The notes under the pieces: generated by a model
Seen by the model: the letters and a program-made list of their open reading frames with translations, nothing else
Databases searched by the model: none
Told to the model about the DNA's origin: nothing
Made by a program: the position numbers and the translations under genes
Assembly: GCA_030765065.1 (NCBI GenBank)
Contig: CM060989.1
Coordinates: forward strand, 39,609,501-39,673,500
Origin: Deroplatys truncata
Lineage: Eukaryota; Arthropoda; Insecta; Mantodea; Mantidae
Reading direction: 5' to 3'
DNA: 64,000 nucleotides
Part shown: positions 54,782 through 64,000 of the stretch, in pieces
Numbering within the stretch: the first letter of the stretch is position 1
Layout: each line of letters opens with the position of its first letter

Positions 54782-54895
54782 ACCATCTCTGTAAATGTTT
54801 ATTTCGATTAAAAAAAAAGAAAAACTATTCTTTGTAAGAATAGTTTGTGTTAAAGTGAGTAGATAAATTTATATGAATGTAACACGATTTTTTGG
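54782..54895 (+). mobile_element. Fam-H 3' fragment
   Basis: CATCTCTGTAAATGTTTATTTCG through GAATGTAACACGATTTTTT, with the 3' inverted repeat decayed to GTGAGTAGATAAAT. Confidence 0.6.
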
Positions 54896-55132
54896 AAGTT
54901 GGGTTTAAAAAGCTTTGAAAATTAAGTTCCATAATACGCTAGAGCAAACATTTTATGTATATTTATTCTTGGTGCGATATTTAGAAACAAAGTGAAGTAT
55001 TAAGTGCAAGTTGGGAAATATTGTACTGTAATTTAATCTTGATGTACTTTCCCGCTATAATCTGAAATATTTCGATATTAGATTTTTTCTTGTGTATATG
55101 CGTAGTGTTTAACAATCAATTAAGCGTATGGA
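54896..55132. other. Unassigned DNA
   Basis: No feature recognised. Confidence 0.35.
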
Positions 55133-55590
55133 AGTGGGAAGCGAGGTCAATTGCGGCTACCACCCCCAGGAGGAAGGGATGAAGTGAAGGAACCATAGGA
55201 GGCTATAAGCCACAGAGACGCACCAAAGTCCTTAAAAGTTCCTGTCTTGATTATCCGTCCCACTATTGGAGTTGCCCAGGTCCGTCGAACCTGTCTAGTG
55301 TCCATAGGAAATACTTTTTCCTTGGATTAAACATCTGCACTATCTGTCCAGCACCGCTACACACCACGAATCCTAGAAGCACACCTGAAAGTTGAGAAGG
55401 AAACGGAATGACGGGGAAATGAGAGAAAGGAAATCGCGGTAGATTGAGAAATTACCTCAGCATTCGCTTATAGATCAGAAAAAAAAACAGAAAAAAACAA
55501 TATCAGAGTGGGTGGTGGACAGGAATCGAAGCTGAGACCTCCCAAATGTGAGTCTCACACGTCAGTTGCAATCTGAAATACTTCTGTACT
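55133..55590 (-). mobile_element. SINE-A, diverged
   Basis: The complement shows the head around GGGAGGTCTCAGCTTCGATT (55526-55545) and the body (TACCTCAGCATTCGCTTATA region). ATCAATTAAGCGTAT at 55116 and ATCGATCAAGCGTAT at 55627 may be a decayed target duplication. Confidence 0.7.
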
Positions 55591-56061
55591 AGAATCTGCC
55601 TGGTGTTATGGGTACTACTCGACAAATCGATCAAGCGTATCGGAAAGTATGCGTAATGCTGCCAATGTTGCTATTCTAACTCTGCTTGAGAGTGCGATAG
55701 TAGTAAATCTTAACGGCGTTAGGTGTATTCTCCGTTACGCTCGATCGGTTTGAGTAGTTAGTGTGTGTGAGAGACAAAGAATGGGATTATGGCATTAGCC
55801 GATACGCTTAACTGATCTATTGTGTAATAAACGTGGACTAACTACTGAAGCCTGTGTCGTACTGTTTTCAGTCTGAAATGTGTCCATAACTTGGAAGAAA
55901 AACAATTTATTGTTTATTATATCCTACTATGAGAACACTCGGTTTTTATTCCGGAAGTAAAACAATCCTTGTTATTCTGACAGTAGCATTTACTACAACA
56001 CTGTGTTTAGAATTTTTAATTTTTTTCATTTGTATAGCCCTAACTTCTGTGCTAATATCAC
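55591..56061. other. Unassigned DNA
   Basis: No feature recognised. Confidence 0.35.
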
Positions 56062-56560
56062 CAAGCGAGGGTCTCCAGGTAACACGGGACTCATATTCGT
56101 GAGGGACTGAGTTGATTCCCGACGGGCAGCCGCTCTGACCATGGGATTTTTCGTGGTTTCCCCGGGTCGGTAGGCGAATGTTGGGGTGGTTCTGCTTTTA
56201 CTATTAATTTCCTGTCCCCGCCATTTCTTTTCGCGTATTTAAGGGTTGTAGGACCAGGCGACGCCAGTTTGTGTGTTGTGGGGGACGGTGGATTGTGCGC
56301 TTTATAAAGGTTACTTCCTGGCCTTTGGTTGGTCTACTGAAGGGCCCCGCTTTCTGGGAGCATCCCTGGGCCTCAAGAGCTCTTTGAGGGATCGGGGCTA
56401 ATAGGCGTGGCTAGCCGTCGTCAACAGTGCTCCATTCGGAACCGTTAGGGACCCAGTCGTCGACCTCAACGGACCTCTCCCTCATCCCTCCCTCACAGGC
56501 GTCACGTTAGAAGCAAAAAGGGTCACTCTGGCCTACTTGCGGTGCTCTGCTCCAGTTTCG
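56062..56560 (+). mobile_element. SINE-A
   Basis: CACCAAGCGAGGGTCTCCAG, TGAGTTGATTCCCGACGGG (B-box region), CCCGGGTCGGTAGGCGAATG and a long 3' part with GGCGTGGCTAGCCGTCGTCA. Confidence 0.72.
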
Positions 56561-57079
56561 ACGGCCCCTCTTATATGTACTCCTACTGCATGCTAATATC
56601 GTATAACTTGACTTTAAGAACAGTTGTTGATGGTATTAGTATTTCGAAGTGTAGGTTTAATCCTTCACTACTTTATTTTATTTATAGTTCATAGACTATG
56701 CAGGATACGAAATTATTCTAATTAAAAAAAACCTCAACAAGAGAAAACTCTACTCGGACCTATGGTTTTAGAAGCCAGAATGCTGATCACTCGACCGCGG
56801 AGACAGTGATAGTGGTGAAAATCGCAGTCGAATACAAATCAAGAAAAGTAACAGATATTCCTGAGCGCTCAGTATATTGTACAATTATTTCAGAAGAAAT
56901 TGCCCACCTGGAACGTAAGTATTAATACTTATCAAACAAAGAAGATTAATAAACTTCAATCGACAGGAAGTTGAATCGTATTGTAAGCTTGGCAAATGAA
57001 ATGAAATTGAATTGGATGAATTCGAATGTCATGGTTCAGACTGGGAGGCTGAACGACATAGGAAATGATTAACAATTCT
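56561..57079. other. Unassigned DNA
   Basis: A 60-codon open stretch ends at 56928 with a GTAAGT inside, but it has no start or credible acceptor. The part at 56745-56810 looks like a decayed tRNA-type repeat on the minus strand. Confidence 0.35.
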
Positions 57080-57258
57080 GCAGGAGAATCTGTCCATTCT
57101 GTAGTGTGGACGAAGACCAGGTACATACTTTGGCGGAATGTGCACAGAGGGAGAACCGACGAAAAATTAAACTCAACCAAGTCCGGCTGGAAGGAGATTG
57201 GCATGTTGGGAACTACTGGCTGACCAGAGGAACTGCAAAAACATGGGCAATTTACTAG
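57080..57258 (+). mobile_element. LINE C-terminal knuckle fragment
   Basis: The plus frame reads RICPFCSVDEDQVHTLAECA (Cys-X2-Cys...His-X4-Cys), then GDWHVGNYWLTRGTAK and a stop. This is the end of a LINE ORF, isolated and short. Confidence 0.65.
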
Positions 57259-57408
57259 CTAAGGTGCGCGAAACCAGATAAAATTTGTTCAGTTGGTCAG
57301 AGACAATTATTTGCATCTTTTTCTTTCATTTATCTTTATTTTTGTCACATTTAACTTACATCTTAAAGCATGTACCCCTCAATGACCCATACACTAAGGG
57401 CGGCGTGA

Positions 57409-57849
57409 ACCATGTTGGAGTAAATTGCTTCAGAAGTAACGTTTACTAAAGAAGTCCCCACTACGGAAGTAGGTTACTGCGGGAGCAATTTACTCCGGAA
57501 GTAACGTTGGAGAGCTCAGTTACAATTTACTCTTTCAGTTACGACTACGGAAGTAAAAGCTCATTAATCCCGGAGGTATTGTTTTGTTTGCGCGATTTAA
57601 TTGATGCGATCATGAATACGGCTATGTGCGAAAGGAAAAAAAAAAAACGGAGAAACTCAGCGAAAGAGATAAAATTATGTTGTAGAGATAAAGAAAATCC
57701 ATTTAAACAATATGAGTGTAAAAAACGTGTTATAAAGATGCTGGAAAGTCGTGATTGACGAGTTTAATAATTCGAGCCACCTGAAACGCACTGAAGAACA
57801 GCTTAAAATTCTGGAAATAATATTTCTAATCTTCATTTTGCATCGCAGA
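57409..57849. other. Harbinger-related left flank, uncertain
   Basis: TAAGGGCGGCGTGAACCATG at 57398-57417 resembles a Harbinger-type terminus after TAA, but the partner end was not found. The frame 57507-57758 (ends KENPFKQYECKKRVIKMLES) is unassigned. Confidence 0.35.
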
Positions 57850-58540
57850 TCACTTGCGTGTTAATGGAGAAATACCCTTTCTGATTTCGGAAAAGTTCAT
57901 CATATTCACGGATGCGCACAACATACTAATATGCGCGCAGTCAATTCCACGCACAATGTGTGGGAAATCTGCAAAAGTGAAAGAGATTAATCTTTTATTT
58001 TCTGAACACTCTAGTATGTGAAGATACCTTGCTCTTAACCTCAAAAGGGCTCTAACAACGCGATTAAATACACGACCAGCAGACGCGTGGTGAACGTTTA
58101 TTTATAAGATCGCCTGTAATGCTGGGATTACGAAGAACTTTACTTAACGTGACATGGAAATGCTGGTAAACTAAAGGTATAATCGGCATGCACTTAACGT
58201 AATGGGAATGACTCTTGATTCATAGTTCTTTTATTACTTTGAGCTAGTGCCAAATTGGTTCTAATTACCATGAGAAATCAAACTTGACGTAACGGGAAGG
58301 AAAAGCTTGCCATTGCCAAACTTTTAAGTTACATCGCGTTAAATAAATTCTAAGTATCTCCATTTAATACAGAAAATAATTGCAATTTGGATTAGAGAGC
58401 TGAATTTATGTTTAAGTTTTGTTGCAATGTTCTCAAGCAGGTTCAAAAGACGTGTATAAGATTCTTTACTAATACCGAAATGTTCATTGAACTTTCTCTC
58501 TGTATAAGTATCACATGGTTCTCGCATACCACTATCGCAT
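57850..58540 (-). pseudogene. PIF/Harbinger transposase relic
   Basis: Minus-strand pieces: 58527-58339 (CDTYTERKFNEHFGISKESY, RLLNLLENIATKL) matches the N-terminal helical region. 58044-57850 has FADFPHIVRGIDCAHI, where the Asp is the first catalytic residue, and FSEIRKG. Between and after them the frame is lost, so two of three catalytic residues are missing. Confidence 0.7.
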
Positions 58541-58862
58541 TCTCGTTGTTTTTTCCATCCAGATCATCAATGTAACCTAAGTAATCCATGAACCAAAAAT
58601 TGTTTGTGTACTTAAATAATTTGACACTAATAGATATCTTACATGCCGTCCGTCCGTCCATCTGCTCATCAGTGTGATATTCGTATGCCAGTTTCTTAAA
58701 TAGCATTTTTAGCTAGCCGTCCTTATAGCTTGGAGAAACGCGAGTTTTTAAATCATAAAACGGGGCAATAAATCCAAATATTCAACGACGCTAAAAGCTT
58801 ATCGTGGAAATGCATTTTCTTACATCCCCTTCTGGGAACCCAAATGTACTGATTTACAAATC
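58541..58862. other. Probable decayed upstream part of the Harbinger relic
   Basis: The minus frame DYLGYIDDLDGKNNENAI lies just before the transposase relic and may be its start. The rest is unassigned. Confidence 0.35.
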
Positions 58863-58865
58863 TAA

Positions 58866-60022
58866 GGGCCGGTTTCACCAACCGATGTTAAAAATACTCT
58901 AACATCTTGTTTGTTAACAAGGTGTTCAAAGTTTAACATAAGGTTAAAACTTTTGCGTTTCATCAAGCTTTTACAGCAAATTGTTAGCTAACATTTTGTT
59001 AACGTCAAAGACAACTGCGAACGCTAGGTTTCAAGAAGGCGGTGTCCGAACTAGATAGCTTCTGAACGTACTCCGATGCACTTTTGTCTACGTATCGCCG
59101 CGCTCCCTGTGTCGGTAGCCGATAACTATTTACATTCATGGCAATGGCCATATGATGTTCCCGGTTGTTTGAGGTTAGAATCATGATGTCAACTGAAATA
59201 AATGTTTCACCGTTTGAAACGCGTTAATTGGCATTGTCAAGTGCGAAAAAGTTGACGGTCTTACATTAAAGGATAAGATTGCAGCCTGGGACAAAATCCA
59301 CGAGTCATTTAATTGGAATGAACGCGTTTCTCTTAGGTTCAGTGAACAATTGCGGCAATTTTATGCTAACATAAAGTGCTGCACCAGAAACGTTAGGCGC
59401 GAAGAGCGTTTAAAGACGGTTGACACTACATTGAAACTAAAGTGGACAAAAATATGTTATCGCTGATTAATCAAGCAGATCCGAAAAAAAATAGTTTATT
59501 TATGGAAGCATTGCTTTGGAAACCTTATGGATAAACCCACAAACGGTAGCTTTGGAAATTCCAACATTATCACAAGTAAATGAAAAATGTGTTTCATAAA
59601 ATCTAAGTACATAATTAACACTTAGCATAGGAGAAAGAGGCATGCTTCTATTAGTAGTATTCTAACTTCTCGTATCTCCTATAAAACCATGCTCATGACC
59701 CTCTGGACAGTCTATATTGCTTTAAAAATTCTTCCTTTTGCAGGTTTTCAAATTTATTATGACGTACGACTCTCTTCTATTAGGAATGGCATTAAAAATG
59801 GCAGTTGTAGCAAATTCGCATTACAGCTTGATTTACGGCAGCCACTTTCCAATTTCTAACATTTGTTAAACGCCTTAACACAGGGGTATCGGGATGTTAA
59901 CTAAACACCGACTTTAATACATTGCTAAAGTTAACATTGATGAAACAGAATTTCTGTTAACTTCAGTGTTAAATCAGTTTAACACTATGTTAAAATTTAG
60001 CATCTGTTGGTGAAACCGGCCC
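58866..60022 (+). mobile_element. Harbinger-type element carrying only the MYB gene relic
   Basis: Ends GGGCCGGTTTCACCAACCGA / GGGCCGGTTTCACCAACAGA, flanked by TAA (58863-58865 and 60023-60025), the three-base target duplication typical of PIF/Harbinger. Subterminal inverted TTAACA-rich regions extend the repeat. There is no transposase; an accessory-gene relic lies at 59233-59408. Confidence 0.88.
59233..59408 (+). pseudogene. MYB/trihelix-like accessory protein relic
   Basis: The frame IVKCEKVDGLTLKDKIAAWD, KIHESFNWNERVSLRFSEQL, RQFYANIKCCTRNVRREER has the pattern of the DNA-binding MYB-like protein that Harbinger elements encode beside the transposase (spaced W, W/F and basic residues). 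It lacks a start and continues out of frame. Confidence 0.6.
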
Positions 60023-60025
60023 TAA

Positions 60026-61049
60026 ATGTGATATCTGTAAATACAATTTATGTCTCTCCAGTCTGTGGTTTTATAGTTAAAAACAGCTCATTATGTGCAT
60101 GTCGCGAAGGGTCTTTTAATTCTAACGTATAAAAGAAAGAAACATACCTAGTATGTGACTTTATTTTGAGCACAAGACGGTAAGCCCCCCGGATTTCCTG
60201 GAACATAATTATTGCCAGTACCACCGTAAGAGCTGTCTACCTGGCAAAAACAAGTGAGCATTTTTGCCAGAGCATTAACTTTGCCAGCTGGCACAGACCG
60301 CCATTAACAACTGTCAATGGTAACTCATCTCGTCTTAGACTGCAGGTTTCCTTCTATGCAGTACTCACGTGAGGTTATCAATAGGTGGTCAGCTGTCTTG
60401 CAGTATTTTTCAAAACATGACGGCCTCGCCTTCCACCCCTGCCCAAGTTCGCAGAGCTTTGAGAGTTGGTTTTACAAGGTTTGCGGTTTAAATCAAACTT
60501 CACAGTTGCCAAGTCTTTAGTGGTTCTTAAACTGTGGAACACGATCCTCGGGTGGCACACATGAAAATGTTTGTTTACGTAACCTAGTACCTGTTCCGAT
60601 GCCGAAGCTATTTTTATTTTTCACAGGAGTCTTTGATGAAGAAGAGTGCTGATTTTATTTACATCATCAGATTCGAATTCAGGTGATATCCAGGGTTGAA
60701 AAAGGAACATGTTGTGCACTAACTCACCGGTTTGCAAAATTACAACATCAAACACGAAACTAGACTGACTGCTGACAAAGCTGAAGGAAATACAGAAAAC
60801 ATACAGCATTTGGCTACGTTGCTTCCTACCCTCCTAATGAGGGTCACCATTTGTTTGTTAATGGTTATTGCCCGTGGAGGGAGGAAGGCTCTAGTCAAGA
60901 GTATGGAGCGAGGCCGTTATGTTTAAAAAAATGTAACTCTACTAAAAGGAATGAGAAGAAGAAGAAAGCGAAGAATGAGGAAGAGGGGAAAGACAGCAGA
61001 TAAATTTATTTACTTTAATCTATCTAGTAATTAGTAGACAAATATATAT
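60026..61049. other. Unassigned DNA
   Basis: About 1 kb; several frames of 60-70 codons, none recognisable. Confidence 0.35.
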
Positions 61050-61350
61050 TATTTCACGGGAAATACATATTTTGAGGTCCATTGAATTCATATAGAAAAT
61101 AATTTTTGAAAAATGTTCTCGCACTGTGTGTGGACCGCATAATCCATAAACGAAATGTCCGATAAATAATAAACTTAGTATGTAGTTTTAGTATCTTCCA
61201 ATGATGCGACATGAAGATTTTCAAGAAAATTCCCCTACCCAAACTATCCTCTACATAGAAGATTTTTCAAAATCTTTATCCCGATTAACAAAGTAGATGA
61301 AGGATAAGCGTTTGTAAAAAACAGTTTGTACAAGAGCAGAGAAAAAATTC
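61050..61350 (+). mobile_element. Old Fam-H with internal deletion
   Basis: ATTTCACGGGAAATACATAT to CATAGAAGATTTTTC, then directly TTTATCCCGATTAACAAAGT and CAAGAGCAGAGAAA. The central 400 bases are gone. Confidence 0.7.
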
Positions 61351-61357
61351 TTTTTTC

Positions 61358-61852
61358 TAATGATCGGAGGGGACTCGGCACTGCTTGAGAGAGGTTACTG
61401 TACCTCTGTACTCATAAGAGGGCGTCCCCTAGAGAGAGGAGGAGGTGAGAGGAGGTATCGGGCGGCCGCAACTAAGAATGGTGGCACCGCAAAGACAGGT
61501 CCCTACAATTTCCAACACCCCGCTCCGAAGGGGCGGTTCGTTTTACTTGGCAACCAGCCGAAGGACGGAGAAAGTTCGCAGAGAGCACCCTTTTTCCTTG
61601 ACACGCCGCTCCGAAACACCGTCGCCGACAATTCCAACTAGCGGGGTGAAGGATAAATAAAATGATGAATGGAACGAAATGAAGGGACAGAAAATTCGGG
61701 GGCTGAAAGAAACCACTCCAGCATTCGCCTGATGACCATGGAAAACCCCCGGAAAAAAACCATGGGCCAGAGTGGACGGTCATCGGAAATCGAACCCGGG
61801 ACCTCCCGAATGCGAGTCGCATGCTTTACCACCGGTCATCTCGCTCAGTTGT
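61358..61852 (-). mobile_element. SINE-A, GC-rich long subtype
   Basis: Complement: head GAGCGAGATGACCGGTGGTA, GGGTTCGATTTCC (61786-61798) and the same body as 51590-52127, inverted. The frames 61360-61641 and 61472-61822 are repeat translations. Confidence 0.8.
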
Positions 61853-61879
61853 CTTGCTCTTAGGTTTCTTGGTTATACG

Positions 61880-62420
61880 AAGTAATTCAAAATGAATTTC
61901 ATAGGTTATTCGCAGAAAATTCTAGATATAAATTTTATTCTGAAACATTTGATACTTTTAATCAAAATGGTTAGAGCTATTTTGAAAATTAAAAAAATTA
62001 CGAAACATTTTCCATATATAGGCAAAGGATATTTGGGGGGGGGGGGGGAGATTACATGAAAATCCTCAAGTTACATCCTTAAAAGCTACTGGACTTACAT
62101 ATCAAGTTTTATATTGAACCTATCTTTTGCTCTTGAATTATGCAGTTCTCTCTCTCCCTCTCTAGCAATGCGCGCGTTTATTTTCCTTAACATTATTTTC
62201 TATTATTTTATGGGACCTGAAAACGTGCATTTACTGTAAAATTTTTATATCGAAATATTGCGCTGAATAATATACTTCTACTTACCACAGGTAACTTGTA
62301 GGTGCAATACAAATGCATTTTTGTTCAGGGACTTCAAAACATGTTCTTCCAGCGAAATTTCGGTATGGAATTTTTGGGTGAAATATAATACCTCCTCTAA
62401 CTAGAATGGGTAAGCAGTAA
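61880..62420 (-). mobile_element. Old Fam-H
   Basis: Minus-strand core (AATCAAAATGGTTAGAGCTATTTTG), a G11 run at 62036-62048 where the GGGTGGGG block normally is, TCTCTC in place of the TG tract, and the 5' end decayed at 62390-62420. Confidence 0.7.
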
Positions 62421-62756
62421 ATAAAATACCGACAAGAGTAGCCCTGCTTTAAGGCATGGACTTCTGAATGGGAGGTCTGCTTTCAAATTCCAAGAACCTT
62501 GCTTCCTGAATGAGGAATTTTCGAAGTTTTCCACAGTCCTCATAATTGGCAAAGTTACCCTAAATCTTAGGCCTGAAACGTTTCTTTCCCAAAATTTCCT
62601 TTCCCAATTATCATTTCATTTCATACATCATCAGTGTCCACCACCTGCGGTGCCATATAAAGTAACAGGCGTTAAATACTACTAAAAAGCAAATAAAGTG
62701 ATAACATTTTATGAAAATAATGGTGGAGGAGCTATCAATATATATAACCACACGTC
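62421..62756. other. Unassigned, possibly a decayed SINE
   Basis: GGGAGGTCTGCTTTCAAATTCC (62480) resembles a B-box region, but no A box or body is recognisable. Confidence 0.35.
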
Positions 62757-63015
62757 GTCCTCCGTGGTGTAGTGGTTACCATGCTAGTCTCTAGTTCCCG
62801 AGGTCGCGGGTTCAAACCGGGCGTAAAAATCCTTAGCATGGCTTCCTTCGGAAGGGAAGTAAAGCCGGCGGTCGCGTGTCGTATATTTACGGCACGTAAA
62901 AGAACCTCAAGCCTGATACAGAGGCCTCTGAACAAAATTACCGGCCTTTTACGCCCAATATAGAATGGGATGCTAAGTTCCATAGCAGTTAAAGAGCGTC
63001 CATAAGTAAAACTCG
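62757..63015 (+). mobile_element. SINE-B full-length
   Basis: Head GTCCTCCGTGGTGTAGTGGTTA and GCGGGTTCAAACCGGGCG, missing about 20 bases of the usual GGAGGGCGATGGATTTTT; body complete to GCGTCCATAAGTAAAACTC. It is inserted at the 5' end of Fam-H. Confidence 0.87.
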
Positions 63016-63016
63016 C

Positions 63017-63797
63017 CCAAAAATTCGATACCGAAATACCGGAAATACTAGTTTTGAGGCCCCCCGAGTGAAGAAAAGCATTTTTAGAAAAACGTTCGCC
63101 CGCACGCGCGCGCTCGTGTGACGCTGTAAACAGCAGAAGTCAAGCACGAAATGTCGTATAAATATCAGCTTAGCATTTAAGTTCAGTAATCCCCCCCCCT
63201 ATACTAACCTATACATGCAACGACCTTCGAAATTTTTTATTTTCTAAAAAATGCACTAAAGATTTGGATTAAATACCTTATCTTAAAGATATATACATGA
63301 CAAATAAAATGTACATCTTGAATTTTCTGGAATATTCTGTGGTCCTTTTCATTCTGTCTGTATAATCTGGTATAACTGGCAAACGTTAAGCGATAAACGA
63401 AAACGTACAGCACAAAAAATTCAGATCTCTTTAAAATACACGATGTATTTCAAATAAGTCTTTTGTGGTATGACCCATTTCTGAGATATGCGTTATTAAT
63501 GGTTCGAATTGTTCAGTAATTAGCCATTCTTTTATAGCTTTTCAGCTGTTTCTCGCGATGTTATGGGAAAAAGTATGGAATTTTAAGGCCAGTGTATAGC
63601 GTTCAGTTCTAAAACATTGGACTATAGCTATTCCCTTTGTATCTATAACCAAATGTGCTATGCAGCTATTTCCGTAAAAGTTTATAGGGATTAAAATGAA
63701 GTAGACAAGAAAAACTTTCGTAAGAATTGTATACCTACTAGTAAACGATAGAGGGTAGAGAAAGTCATGTGCATGTAACATATCAGAATTTTTTCTC
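63017..63797 (+). mobile_element. Old Fam-H
   Basis: From CCCAAAAATTCGATACCG to GGTAGAGAAAGTCATGTGCATG and ATATCAGA. The microsatellite position holds CGCACGCGCGCGCTCGTGTG. Confidence 0.78.
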
Positions 63798-64000
63798 ATC
63801 ACTTTCTATAATTTCAGGTTACCTCAACATCGTTCAATTCAGGGCATTTATCAGTTCCCATGCTTTAGACCTGCAATAGCGCGAAGTGTGTTTACTGCCT
63901 TTTGGAATGGTTGGATCTTTTAACCGTTTCGTCGGTACCGCGATTTTTACCTGCTCAGATAGGATGTGACGGTTACCTACAATGACAGGTTCAAGTTTCA
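63798..64000. other. Unassigned end of window
   Basis: No feature recognised. Confidence 0.35.

Noticed and set aside
56745..56928. Open stretch ending with EEIAHLE and a GTAAGT donor
   Set aside because: No start or acceptor in the right phase. The 21-base microexon alternative does not match the phase left by exon d, and the upstream part looks like a decayed SINE.

Overview
The window reads as a stretch of nuclear DNA from a large, repeat-rich arthropod genome, most likely an insect. It has spliced exons with GT/AG borders, arthropod-style core promoter motifs, tRNA-derived SINEs, several LINE remnants and many families of cut-and-paste DNA transposons. There is no bacterial gene organisation. 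A cockroach or termite-like genome is my impression from the repeats, not something proved here.

The only convincing host gene runs on the + strand. Four exons (7066-7267, 12441-12584, 19730-19921, 34690-34832) have compatible phases and join into about 226 residues of charged, heptad-rich coiled coil. Exons upstream and downstream lie outside the window or were not recognised. The introns (about 5.2, 7.1 and 14.8 kb) are largely filled with mobile DNA.

The dominant repeat is a family I call Fam-H, with more than 30 pieces. It has 12-base subterminal inverted repeats, a 3' stem-loop, a variable TG tract in the core and T-tract targets, all as in Helentron-associated (HINE/DINE-1-like) elements. 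Copies are nested, tandem and inverted, and an older and a younger subfamily can be separated. Further families are eight SINE-A, eight SINE-B and four other tRNA-headed repeats. DNA transposons include two mariners, one Tc1-like element, a long-inverted-repeat IS630/mariner-type element and a deleted relative of it, two Harbinger-type relics, a hAT-like element and a 512-base TA-flanked MITE. There are also six LINE fragments.

The most informative structure links two places. A truncated element carrying the start of a putative tyrosine-recombinase (Crypton-like) ORF sits at 9021-11158 (minus) and again at 34870-36034 (plus). The first copy was hit by the 512-base MITE and by a Fam-H copy, and the second copy shows both empty target sites. 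A 164-base part of the element is single at the first locus but has become a four-copy, nearly identical tandem array at the second: a newborn satellite. A strong arthropod core promoter with a heat-shock element lies on the minus strand at 18990-19060 in a probable solo LTR. From 37 kb to the end no host gene is certain; candidate exons at 38845-39039, 37552-37743 and 54661-54689 are listed with low confidence.
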